This document shows positions 53,285 through 64,000 of a stretch of DNA of 64,000 bases, one piece after another. Source of the DNA: Callaeas wilsoni (Eukaryota > Chordata > Aves > Passeriformes > Callaeidae); the NCBI GenBank assembly GCA_013398955.1, contig VWPU01004889.1, positions 1 through 64,000 on the forward strand, read 5' to 3'. The notes under the pieces were generated by a model. The model saw only the letters and a program-made list of their open reading frames with translations, did not search any database and was not told the origin of the DNA. Both the position numbers and the translations under genes were made by a program. Numbering within the stretch: position 1 is the stretch's first letter; each line of letters starts with the position of its first letter.

Positions 53285-54800
53285 CTCCATGACAGCCACT
53301 TCATCCACCAGTTCCCTCAGGACGTGTTATCAGATTTTGTGGACTTGTCCACCTTCAGTTTCCTTTGATCTTCTTCTGATCTTCTCCTACAGCAGCTCTT
53401 CATTCTGCCAGTCCCTTCCTTTTCCCTTTGTCATTCACTCAGGAAGGCTGAAGCAATTGCTGGTAAACACTCAGGCAAAAAAGTAATTGTGTATTTCAGC
53501 CTTCTCTGTATGCTTGCTAATCATGTCTTCTGTTACCTTCAGGACAGGAATCACATTTTCCCTACCCTTCCTTTTACCACCAATGTACTTTTAGAAGCTT
53601 GTCTTGTTCCCCTTGAAGTCCCTGGCCAAATTTAAGTCTATCAGCCTTTAAGCTTTCATAACGTGATTCCTGTCTGCTCTGACAATCTCTCTGTATTCCT
53701 CTCAGGGTACCAGTTCTTGCTTCCGTGCTCTGCAGGCTTCCACTTTCTGCTTGAATTTGTTCACACAGGCCTACTGGTATTTCTGTCTGACTTCGTTTTT
53801 GTTGGGATGCTGTCCCTCCTGAGTTTAGAGGAGGTGATACTTGAATATTAACCAGATTTCTTGGACCTATCTTACCTCCAGGACTTTATCCAATGGTACT
53901 CTATGACACTGATCCCTGAAGAGGCCAAGTCTACTCTCATAAAGCCCAGGATAGTGAGTTTTCTGAGGGCCCTTCTGCCTGCTTTAAGGATTTCAGACTC
54001 CACTGATTCATGACCACTGCAGCCCAGGCTGCCCTTGAGCTTCGCTTTCTGCCCAAGTCCCTCCTTCTTGATGAGAACGAGGACTAGCAATGCACCTGTC
54101 CTTGTTGGATCCTCTATCACTTGGAGAAGGAAGTTATCATCAATGTTTTACAGGAACTGTTTGGGTTGCCTGTGCCCTGCTGTATTGTCCCATGAACAGA
54201 TATTAGGGTGATTGAAGACCACCAGGGGTTGTGAATGTAAGACTTGTCCTCTCTGCTGAAGAGGGACTGATCTGCTTGGTCTTTCTGGTCAGAGAGCCTG
54301 TAGCAGACCTCCATTGTAATAACACCTGTTCCTGCCCTCCCTTCAATCCTGATCCATAAGCTCTTAGTCAGCTTCTCATCCATCCCCAGGCAGAGCTCCA
54401 TGCGCTCCAGCTGGTCACTGACATAAAGAACACTACTAACTCCTCATCTCCCTGCCTGTCCTTCTAAAGGGCCTGTATCTTTCCATTCCCACGCTCCACT
54501 CTAGGAGTAGAGAAGTATAGGAGCTGTCCCACCATTTCTCTATGATGCTGCTAGATCATAGTCCTGCAGATGTGCCCACATCTCTGACCCCTCTTGTTTA
54601 TATTGCATGCTACCTGCGTTTGCACGGAGGCAGCTAAGCTGGCCTCCTCATTAAGCAAACTTACTGTCCAGAGTGGCTGAAATTTCTTTGCACTGCCCTT
54701 AAAGTGCTCTCTTGTGGACTTGCAACCCCTGCCCAGACTCAGGGCATCTGTCTTCAGCCCTGGCATTAAACTGGTAGGGATGGGATGCACATGGAGTTCC
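53285..54800 (-). mobile_element. CR1 LINE, ORF2 endonuclease to pre-RT segment, inactive
   Basis: On the - strand this reads, from 54800 leftwards, as the 5' part of CR1 ORF2. The apurinic-type endonuclease domain is recognisable from MELCLGMDEKLTKSLWIRI (from 54401) and CYRLSDQ. A piece in another frame reads FNHPNICSWDN around 54190-54219, then come IEDPTRTGA and LKGSLGCSGHESVE (to about 54005). A linker follows (EIVRA, NLARDFKGNK, TEKAEI) down to about 53290, just short of the reverse-transcriptase core. Two catalytic endonuclease motifs are altered: the Asp of the GDFNHP motif is Val (54217-54219), and the Asp of the SDH motif is Gly (54013-54015). Several frame breaks and stops occur. 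The reverse-transcriptase core and 3' tail are missing, unlike the usual 5' truncation, so this end was lost by later deletion or rearrangement. Confidence 0.85.
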
Positions 54801-54909
54801 CCTCCATTGGCAACTATTCCCTCTGTGTTTCTTTTCTATTTTTCTTGTACAAAAGCATAAGCCAAGCTTCAAGGAGAGTTAAATCAAAGAACAGAAAACA
54901 AAGGAAAAC
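54801..54909. other. Short spacer between CR1 segment and candidate LTR
   Basis: AT-rich sequence with no recognised content. Its last four bases (AAAC, 54906-54909) match the four bases just right of the LTR end. Confidence 0.5.
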
Positions 54910-55555
54910 TGTCTTGGAGTGATTCTATGACAATACTGTATTCCCCATTGCCTGCTTGATTCCTAGTGTACCTTTAAATTGCAAAGAGGAGAGAGAGAAG
55001 CCGAGAGAACTCTTCAAAGCAGCTAGCGTGACCTTGCAACTAGAATGTTTGCATTCTTTTCTCTCCCGATCTGACAACTTTTGTTGGTTGGAGGAGTTTT
55101 GCTCTCTAGCTTCTTCAGCTTTTAGCAGAGAAAGGACTGTGATCTGCCTCAGGGGCTTCTGTTCCTTTTTGGACTGTTTTTGGCTTGCTTTTCATCCCAG
55201 ACCAGCTACCATCTCCGGACCTGCTCGGCGGGACCCTCCAAGGGGGATCGTCAGACCCTGCCTGGCCCAGCCCAGCCCAGCTCAGGACTGCAGGATTTAC
55301 CTACAGAAAGAACTCTAAAATCCATAGTCCTCTTTTAGGGGACAGGGGAGGGGGTTTCAATATCCTTTTTGCCCCGTGACAGCGGGGGACTCTGTTTGTT
55401 AAATAAATAGTTTTTTTCACTTTCACTTGAGAAATTATTTTCCTGAACCTGTGGGGGAGGTGCTGCTGGGGCCTGCTTGCCTGGCAGGCAGGAGAGAGAG
55501 AGAGAGACGCCCCTTTAGGGTTGTTTCCTCCTGGATTTGTGTCCAAACCTGCACA
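54910..55555 (+). mobile_element. Candidate solitary ERV LTR, about 646 bp
   Basis: The right end is well supported because it is shared with the inverse copy at 38700: a CCTGCTTGCCTGGCAGGCAG core, a GA run, GGATTTGTGTCCAAACC, and the terminus GCACA at 55551-55555. The left end is chosen at TGTCTTGG (54910) because the element then starts with TG and ends with CA, and is flanked by the same 4 bp, AAAC (54906-54909 and 55556-55559). A 4-bp duplication is typical of gammaretrovirus-like ERVs. An AATAAA signal is at 55402-55407, about 150 bp before the end, as expected for an LTR R region. No gag, pol or env sequence adjoins, so it is a solo LTR. The open frames at 54956-55379 and 55301-55600 are chance. 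The left boundary is less certain than the right. Confidence 0.6.
55402..55407 (+). terminator. AATAAA polyadenylation signal within the LTR
   Basis: AATAAA lies in AAATAAATAG followed by a T-rich stretch, about 150 bp upstream of the LTR end. This fits the R/U5 arrangement of retroviral LTRs. The sister copy has TTTATATAACA at the corresponding site, so the signal is lost there. Confidence 0.5.
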
Positions 55556-56200
55556 AAACCAGAGGAGTTTATATGTTTTTATATTTAGCATCAAGGCCAA
55601 GAGTCCTCATCTATTCCTCAATATATCCTTTGAATTAATTGAAAAGTTGCAATTGTGAAATTGAAGCTGAGTCTTTGCAACTGAGATTGATGGAAAACAA
55701 TGAAAGCACCTTATTCTTTTGGGGAAGAAAATAAATAAAAAAATTTAAAAAGCTAAAAATGTTCATGGGAAGCTGACAGACAACAAGGAACCGACCATCA
55801 GACAAAAGAGAATGGTCAGTTTGGAAAGACCTTAAAAGAGAAGGCCAAATGCGCTTTGCAGTTTGTTAAGTTCCTGACAAAGCACAATGAACCACAGAAT
55901 TTTCCCTTAAAAGTGAAAAGTGTTGTGTCATAATTTGCTAAAATACACTATTAAACTTGATGTGTTTAGAGGAGCAGATGGCTCTGCCTCCAAGTGCTCT
56001 CCCCTTGGGTTTTCAAACAGCAGAGGAAGCAGGAGGGAGAAATAAAAAAGACTATCAATATGCACTCATACAGCTTAAATTCTAAGCTCCGCGATCAAGA
56101 ATATTTTGTACTGAGTAGAAATTTCCTGAGATTCTTCTACTTGTAAACAAAATGTTTAAAATATTTTCTTTAGTTTCTGATTCTTTATGGAGGTCAGATC
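55556..56200. other. Unassigned AT-rich sequence
   Basis: Nothing recognised to the right of the LTR up to the first copy of the 90-bp duplicated sequence. Confidence 0.5.
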
Positions 56201-56290
56201 TGGTCCCTCTCATCCTCACTGCATAAAGACTCTGGAAGTGATCCTGGGATTTATAAAAGGAAGAGATATCTCCAAAGGGAAGTAACAAGC
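56201..56290 (+). repeat. Unidentified duplicated sequence, copy A
   Basis: This copy lines up with 57091-57179 in the same orientation. The first 60 bases align without gaps with about 12 differences by hand count, for example TCACTGCAT, GAAGTGA and TGGGAT are shared. A one-base shift follows near ATATCTCC. Similarity fades on both sides, with weak traces about 25 bp upstream. It may be two copies of an old interspersed repeat or an old local duplication. The origin is unknown to me. Confidence 0.7.
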
Positions 56291-57090
56291 ATTTTCCTTT
56301 TTATTTTTTATTTCTCCGTCATTGTCAGTACATTTGAGGAAAATTTACACATTTTCCAAGGAGCTACATTATTGAAAAAACCCATTTGTCTACTTACTTT
56401 GAAGTGCTTTTGTCGGGAGATATAACACCAGTCCTTCATGGCTATCCTAGTGTCCAATTGATTTCTTACTGACATTAAAAGTGACCTTTTAAAGGTCAAA
56501 TGGTTTGGTTTCTCGTTTCCCTAGAAAATGCCATTTTCCCAGCATGATATCTCAGAAATTGCAATCAGATTTCTGTTCTGTTTCACAGAAAGACAGACTC
56601 TTTAACTGCAGAGCTCATCCTGTTTTGCCTAGAAGAAGACAGTCTTGCAGACCACCTGGCCTGCTCTTTTCATGAAGCAAATATGGGCATGGCAACTGAG
56701 TAAGAATGGATTGGGCTGTCAGTCACTGAACAGGCAGCAGCAAAGGTCCATTCACTGACAATAAGGCTATTGCACTGTCTGATTTTTCTTCAGCAGCATA
56801 TCATTTCAGCTCCAGAGGTGCTCTCCAACTCATATTACTCAACAATGCCATGATGTTAATTTCTCTGAGAACTCCATATGGGTGCTTTTATTTACAGCGA
56901 AATAAATAAACAAATTGCCTACCTTTTGGTATCCTAAGTTTTGGAAAGTGTGAAATGCTACACTTTCATCAATCCAAGAAGGGGGTGCTTTTAGCTTGCA
57001 ATATTTTATGTCTGCAGTTACATGTAAATGCATGATAAATTCCAGAGGAACAGTCCTGAATGGTCGTTATGTGGCTCTCACTGGATCACG
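56291..57090. other. Unassigned sequence between the two duplicate copies
   Basis: No gene or known repeat. It does not resemble the DNA on the outer sides of either copy. Confidence 0.5.
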
Positions 57091-57179
57091 TGGTCTCTGT
57101 CATCTTCACTGCATCGTGACTCCAGAAGTGACCATGGGATCTGTAAAAGGATTAACATCTACAGAGGGAAATAGCAAGG
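57091..57179 (+). repeat. Unidentified duplicated sequence, copy B
   Basis: Partner of the copy that begins at 56201, lying 890 bp downstream in the same direction and about 80% identical over its first 60 bp. The + strand 66-codon open frame at 56996-57196 crosses it (GSRGLCHLHCIVTPEVTMGS), but copy A is not open in that frame, so coding is not supported. Confidence 0.7.
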
Positions 57180-60100
57180 TGACCAGCTTGGGGTAATGAA
57201 GTTCTGCGCATGTTGGTTTGGCTTGATTTATTATCTCTTGCAAATATAAACCCAGATTTGCAAAGGCAGACACATCACCAACAGAGGTTTTTACTTACTG
57301 CAGTCTGGGTTTATCTTCTACCAAAAAAAGGAAAACAGAATTTGGGAACATTAGACCATCTGTACAGACAGAAGTAAAACATTAATAAGGCTGTGCTCAG
57401 TCTGGCCGTTAAACCTCTTATAAGATTTACGTTTTATTTTCTTGTTCCGTTGTAAGTTCACATGCCCTGAAATTGACTGAGAGTTTCTGATTCTTGCTTC
57501 AAACATATCTACTGCAAAAAGACACAAGTCTCTCAGAACAGCATGGCCTACTGACTCTTCTGCAAAAGCTTTAACATTAGAATCTCCCTCCTATAAAGAG
57601 TTTAACAAAGCTAAAGAAGAAAAATATGTCACTGTCATCCTAGACAGTGTCCCCCGCATTAAGTCTTCAGCCAATCAGGCTTGCATGCTTTGGAGACCAA
57701 GACAGTTTTCCTCCACCATCACTTTGATACTTCCTTGAGCAGAAGCTAAACACAGGTTCCCAGACCTACTTCTTAAAAGTGTGCCTTCCACTGATAAGCT
57801 ATGGTGCAAACAAGCAGAGCAAACTAAGCCATTGTGATTTATTCCATGAGGGTATATGAGTGTTTCAAGGATGCTACAGAAAGCTATCAATGTGAAATCA
57901 GATTTAAAGAAGTGGTGCAGAAAAGATGTGTCTCTTGGAATAATTTCAGCTAGAATAATCAATCCCAAGGTTTACAGGATTTAATAAGGATTTAATGGGG
58001 CTTCTCTACTGCTGCACCTCTGAAAGGTTAGCAAACCATTTAAAGAAGTTAAGCTGGACAAATCTTTCAAAGCTCTGAGTTTGCAGTGCATTAACCCTGG
58101 CATATTCCACTGCTTTCAGTGTGTTTTATAGCATCCTTGTACAATTCATCGTTTCTCCTACTAATGAAAATACTTCTGAAAACTATATGAACATATTGTA
58201 TAGCAGTTTATCCTAACACTATATGCATCTAAATGGTATCATATGAAATATTAAAAACAACAGGAAAATATTAAAAACCACTGGAAAATAACATTGAAAA
58301 ACAGATCACCAAATCTACCTTTATTTTCTTTCCTGATTCGAAGATATCCAGCCTCACTGGCTGACTCAGAGACCATCATAGCAGTCTTTTTCCTGTTAAA
58401 CCAGTAAACAAAAAAGCAAAATAAGGAATGCATCTATCTTCTAATAGAGTCGAGTAGGGAAAGCAGCCTCTTTCTGTGAAGTACAGAATCACACCAAATG
58501 TCTCTAGATCCAAGTCTTTGCATCATTCTACTGAAGACTTTACCTTCAATAAATTTTCAAAGTTGTGTGTTGCAGCCTTATTTACTCTGAGTCACTCCAG
58601 TAGGTAAGACACTTTGGATATTAAAGCTAAAATTTCTGTTATATGGGGGGTTTTATGTGGGTTTGGGTTGTTTGGTTTTGTTTTTTTTTCTTGTCAGTAA
58701 TTGCCTTTTAATTCAGAGAAACATTAGTGTTTTTATTTTCCCTTTTTTAATTATGAAATGCTATGATGCTATGCAATTATAATTTATGCTACATCTTTTC
58801 TCTGATGAACAGTCACTTTTTCTTAAAAAACTGCTTGCCTGTATGTTTTCTTCCGCCTTTTCTGGTTTTTTTTTCCTGAACTAACTCGTCTGCAGAAAAT
58901 ATTTACCTTAGAAAAGGTAATTATAAGCAATCGCATTTATTTTGTTTCCCCCTGTAGCTATTAATACAAAGTTCAAGTAGTCTTCCAGGCCTGTCAAAAA
59001 CACACACTAAAAAAACACCTGTGCAACCACCTCAAAACAAAGAAAGAAAAAAAAAAAGAGTGTGTACTATTGAAAATTTTAAAAGGTCAACTTGGTCACT
59101 GCAAGCCTATCTTGTTGAATAATTCCTCCAAAGAATAATCTAAAATTATATTTTACACTGGGAATCGATAAAACACAGTACACAGGGTAGTCAACATGAG
59201 ATTAGGATATCAACAATGGAATAGAGGAATAAGAAGTATAGTCTTACATCCCAGATGGAATTGTTCACATATATTATGGTACACCATTAAATTTTTCTTT
59301 CAAAGAAAATATTTTGGTTTGCTATGGTGATACAAGAGTGACGAATTAGGGGGTGTTGATAATATCAACATGGAATAAGCATGCTTCATTTGCCAAAAGA
59401 AGCAATTGAACAAATTAACTAGATACGTGTTTCTATCAATGATGTTTTCAAAGGCTTAGAAAATGTTTTATTTTTTTCACTTGGCTCATTTATGACCACA
59501 AAAACATAGAAAGAAACAGAATTATACTAATCTTGGACATACACATAGACAAATCTTGGTGTAAGACATTTGACAATTTTACACTGATTTCTAATATCCT
59601 TGATTATTTTCTATACCCACTCCTAATTCAACTCTTCCTGATATGGCAGTGAACATATTCATACCCAATTAAAGAAAAAATGAGTTTTGAAAAACTTGCC
59701 CTTAAGTGAACCTGAACTAGAAACTAATTTATATTTTTCAGGAAGTGTGTTGGAATATTGAGCCCTTGGAGGAAATTCCTTGCTTTTCATTAAGATACTC
59801 TGAAAAGATAAGATGAAATAACTTCCTTAGGACTCTGACCTACATCCAGCCCAGTTGGATGATCAAGAGAAAGTTCCACATGCACTGAACTCAACAGCAT
59901 GTCTACCTACAGTGCCTACCTTTATACAAGTAACTCGGTCATAGCAAATCATTGATTCATTACAATTGAGCAAAATAGTACTTTTATGTCAGACATCAAA
60001 TTTAGTTTCTAGTTGTGTGTGGTAAGAGGAAAAATGAGAAAGAACATGAGTTGTAAAGGGGCTCATAAAATAGAGAATCAGAATTTGGACTCAAACTTTC

Positions 60101-63100
60101 AAAGACTTGTGAGTGCACACAAAAGAGAGATGAAATTCTAGCAGTTCTTTTCATTAAAAAACTCCAAACCTTTCTGAATGAATTATATGTTGTATAAATG
60201 GCCAAAATATAGAACACATTACCTATGAAAGCCAGTCCACTCTGTGATTTATCATACTTTTTTTTTTCCTGCAAAGTAACACTTTGCTATTATAACTGAA
60301 TGGTGCACAAATCCAAAGAAGGGTAAAGTCAACAGGGGAAAAAGGTGGAAAAGAGCACTTTCTTTATAACACACAGTATGTCTATTTTGCAAAGCAGAAT
60401 TTCCCAAAAAGCAGCACATGTAATTAGTATATTGTGTCCCTATGGGAAACAACTACAAATATGTGCCCTAAAAAGTAACAAGGCAGTTATACAACTTTTT
60501 CAGCATTCCAATAAAAAGCTCAAGCTCTTTTCAGGAGATCCCTGATGTCTCATGTCTCACATGCCAGTTCTAAGGCCACAGATAATCTTTTTTACATGAT
60601 CATATTCTCACACCTGCATGGAAAAACCTTTTGAAAATTTCAACAGTGTTCCAAGGAGGAAATACACGTTCTATCAAATCGACATCTTTCTTCCAGGTGG
60701 TTTTTAATTTCTTGAGTTAAGACCAATTTTTTTTCTACTTAGAGGAGATCTCTTTTCAGGAATAAGACAGATACAAGAAAGTTTTAGGTTCAAAAGTCTC
60801 TCTTTTTAAAACAGGCAACTGTTTTCAACCTGGTAAGATATATCACTAATGAGCAAAGATATATGTGAGTTTTAACATTTATTTGAAATTAAATGCACAT
60901 GGGCTGACCTTAGGTCAATACAGACACCAAAGCAAAAAATAGCCCCCAGACACTTACATAGGAGTTTTAATTCCAATAGATTCAAATAAGATCAAGACTT
61001 CCCTGCATACTCTTGTAAGCCCTGTGTTCCCAAAAGATAACAATGGAAAGGCCAGAAAATTAAGGGTGTATGGAACAGGTTTTTCATAATTTCTCAAATC
61101 TTACTTGTTGATTATGAAAATATGTTTATCTCATCACGTATTAAAAAGTTTTATCCTATTGCTATTCTCACCTACAAATAAAAAAGTCCCATGCTGTTAT
61201 CCCTACATGTTAGACAAGAGTCTGTAAAATACACCTTGGAGAAGAGAAACAGGAGAGAGGCAGAAGAAAGTTAATTCCTTAAAGGAAACTGTAAAGATCA
61301 GAAGACTGAAAAAAGAGCTATCTTTAAGGATGAAAATGAAATTTTAAAATAAAATCTGAAAACTATTAAAAATAATTTTATTTCTTTTATCTCTATTACA
61401 CTCAAAAGACATACAGTTTACCAGAACTTACTTAATTTTCTCCATAACAGAGCATCCGATGTGAAAAATACTCACACATGTCAAAAGAAAAAGTGTCTAG
61501 CAAATATAAATTGCCCACTAAAAAGTTTCAAGATTTAATGTGGCGCAGCTGGTTCAACAATAATTTCTACACTACCGTTTATTTCATCAGTCAAAATATG
61601 TGAGATTTTATCCTTCCCAACTGATGAACTTATTTTTTTGCTGTCAGTAAACGTAAACCCTGGGCAGTATCTTCTTCCACAACTGTTGGCATTGGAATTC
61701 CTGATACCAACAGTTCACTCTAACAGAGAAGGCAGCTGAGGGACACCTTGTTGAAACTAGTAGGGATCCATATTCCCACAGAGATACTAAAAACACCCAA
61801 CAACTCAAATACCAGAGCAACCCTTTGTCTTCAGTCTTCATTGCCATACTGAAAAGATAACAAAAATCACATGACCTGACTCAGGAGTGTTGTATGAGCA
61901 TGGTTTATCTGTACCCAGGACATGACCCTGGTTGCTAGCTGGTTCCAGAACAGAGCTCAGTATCCTATTGCAATCCCTTGAGGCACCCAGCTCCAAAAAT
62001 ATTTTCTACAGTGTGAAAGCTTCTGGTTTTTTCTCTTTTCTTTTAGAATTATTGAGGTCTTTCTAACCCTTGCACATAACATTCCTTTTTCCTTTGCAAT
62101 GAGAGTTTTACAAGAGCATTTAAGGTGTAGAGTGAGTGAATATGCACAGTCGACAAATGGCCTCTGGATTTAAGAGTCTCAAAGCACTCTCAAACATGAA
62201 TAACTGAAACATCTCCAAAGAAATCACTGCAAACTATTGGATTACAAACCTCTCTTTAATATGGATAAAATTAAGGAAATTTGAGTGTGCTGTAGTATAA
62301 AATAATGTCTCATTTAAAGCACCCTGGAATAAGAGATCCACATCTGATATGGAAAACACATAGACATTTTCGAGTAAAAAGAATGAAATTAAGTGGGAAA
62401 ACAATTTGTTATTGTTGCTTCCTACTAAAGTTATATTTTTGGTAGTAAAAAAATATTATTTCTTATCAGTTGTACAAAACTCTTAGAGAAAATTGATTGA
62501 TAATTTTATTAATTCATGAGCATACCTAAAAAACAATAGAGGAACCTTGAAACAGACTTTTTAAATCAAGCTAATCAAAATACATCATGTAGAAAATATT
62601 TCGCTATTTTCATTCACTCTAAGTTTAAACAGAGCTTTGCCTTTTTAATCCACCTCCATTGCAAAAATCAGAATTAAATATATATTTGCCTCAGCTCCTG
62701 AATGTCAACATTGATCACAAATATGCACATCGTGTATTCTCTGTGTTACTAGCATGACCAAATATCAGAGACACAGGACCAGCCTAGAGCAGAAAGTCTT
62801 CTTGTTCACGTGATCTTCTGTACAGACAGATGATGGAATAAGTTACATGCAGATTTCCAACATTAACTCAGAACATCTTGGCCTTTTAGCATTTAACCTA
62901 GACCACTACCATTACTTATAACAGAGTTCTTATGTGTGAATAATCTATACCATCTGTTGAGAGCAAAAACATAGTAGAAAAAATATAACCTGGACACAGA
63001 AGTATTACTTTTACTGGTGTATTTTATGAACAGATGCTCAGCGCAAAATTCAGTTCCTGGAATAAAACCTTTATTCAGACAGAATCTGAAGATCAATGAA

Positions 63101-63705
63101 CTTTGATTGTTCTCCCACATCCTAACCCTTCAAAAGGCTGGATATGAGAAAAATCCTTATCAATTATGCTCTTTGAACAGATAAATTACATAGGAAATAA
63201 TGACTTTTTCTTTTGCTGTGGTGCTTTTAAGAACTAGATAGAATGACAATGGCTAAAAAACCCTGTTCCACATGGTGCAAGTGCAGTAGATATACCCACA
63301 ATGGAATAAGGCCATAGCGTAAAAATAAAAAGAATGCAAATTAAGTGGCTAAACTCTGTATGTAGATGTTTTATGTCGCTTGCACCATGGCTGACCATTC
63401 ATCTTACCTAGATGTGAAGGTGCAGCAATTTTCCTCCAACAGTCAGATGCTTCTGTTTGAGAAGTTTTGGTATTCAGTCGCAGAGACTGCACACTGCAAA
63501 ACAAATGAAAAACATGGCAGGCAGCCTTTTGTGCTCACTGGTTGCACCCTTTCAGAATTTCATTATTCTTTCATTGTCTACTCTTTCTTCTGTGCTTAAT
63601 CTATAAAAACCTGTGCATTACATATGGGATTTGACAAAGATATGAGAGGCTAAATCTAGCTTCATCAGTTTGTGACTGCAAATTTTAACTATAATCTGTC
63701 ATCAA
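57180..63705. other. Unassigned AT-rich sequence
   Basis: About 6.5 kb without a recognised gene. A G/T-rich simple tract is at 58645-58692. The longest open frame is 97 codons on - at 57675-57968, without a domain I recognise. No tRNA or other RNA gene seen. Confidence 0.5.
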
Positions 63706-64000
63706 TGTGGTGGGCTGACCTTGGATGCCAGGTAGCCACCAAACCTGCTCTATCACTCCCCTCTGCAAGAAGACAGGAGAGAAAATATAGTGAAAGGTTC
63801 ATGAGTTAAGGACAGGGGGAAATCCCTCACTGGTTACCATCACGGGCAAAACAGATTTGACTTGGGGCAATTTATTTAATTTATTACCAATCAGAATCAG
63901 ACCAGTATAATAAGAAATAAAATGGATCTCCAAAACACCTTCCCCACCTCCTTCCACATTTCTTCTTCCCAGTTCTACCTGCCCCCAGAGGCACAGGGAG
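63706..64000 (+). mobile_element. ERV LTR, songbird type, cut by the window end
   Basis: The element starts with TGTGGTGGGCTGACCTTGG, a form I recognise from an abundant LTR family of songbird genomes. It continues with GATGCCAGGTAGCCACCAAA, CTCTATCACTCCCCTC and CATCACGGGCAAAACAGA, and a CTTGGGGCAATTTATTTAAT stretch near 63,860. The end at 64000 is the window edge, so I cannot tell whether this is a solitary LTR or the 5' LTR of a longer provirus. It is unlike the LTR at 54910. The small rearrangements seen suggest a moderately old copy. The family name is left open, and the orientation is judged from the TG start. Confidence 0.75.

Noticed and set aside
54917..54930. GTGATTCTATGAC, resembling a CR1 3' tail, just inside the chosen LTR start
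   Set aside because: No CR1 3' region precedes it. Kept as part of the LTR, but it lowers confidence in the left boundary.
54956..55379. 120-codon and 64-codon + strand frames
   Set aside because: They lie in the candidate LTR and show no retroviral or other protein features.
1..64000. CRISPR arrays, operons, tRNA or rRNA genes, phage or plasmid features
   Set aside because: No regularly spaced repeats, ribosome binding sites with long frames, or cloverleaf-type sequences were seen. The window is vertebrate nuclear DNA.

Overview
The window looks like nuclear DNA from a bird, most likely a songbird (passerine). It is AT-rich and CpG-poor. It carries several CR1 LINE fragments with the avian-type 3' terminus (repeats of the ATTCTATG kind), two kinds of endogenous-retrovirus LTR that I associate with songbird genomes, and many interrupted AAAC/GTTT simple repeats. 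I saw no bacterial, phage or organellar features. No open reading frame exceeds 123 codons.

Layout. 1-26 kb is mostly unassigned AT-rich sequence. It holds a CR1 3' end on + (1042-1664), a G/T-rich simple repeat (5141-5310), a local cluster of CpGs (10430-10866), a GC-richer patch near 16.1 kb and a CR1 3' end on - (23673-24375). At 26382-26672 there is a fossil reverse-transcriptase fragment of a different, RTE/BovB-like type. At 33690-34168 an old CR1-like remnant lies on -. A polypyrimidine tract follows at 35388-35575, then an LTR fragment with an expanded TC microsatellite at 38700-38905. The 39-53 kb stretch is nearly featureless apart from the longest ORF (44672-45043), an internally deleted CR1 (48662-48724) and a short ATT microsatellite. 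From 53.2 to 55.6 kb is the most repeat-dense part: a 9-bp tandem repeat, a CR1 internal segment covering endonuclease and pre-RT sequence on -, and a candidate solitary LTR with 4-bp flanking duplications. Two copies of an unidentified sequence of about 90 bp lie 890 bp apart at 56.2 and 57.1 kb. The window ends inside a second LTR that starts at 63706.

I found no protein-coding gene, exon series, tRNA, rRNA or known ncRNA that I could support. The best description is a gene desert or a long intron containing decayed retroelements. The coding-like segments I recognise are retroelement debris, and two of them show changed catalytic residues. Nothing here makes a convincing new biological system. 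The most unusual item is the RTE-like fossil, because that type is not part of the usual CR1-plus-ERV repertoire of bird genomes. All family names rest on recall of typical sequences and were not checked against a database.
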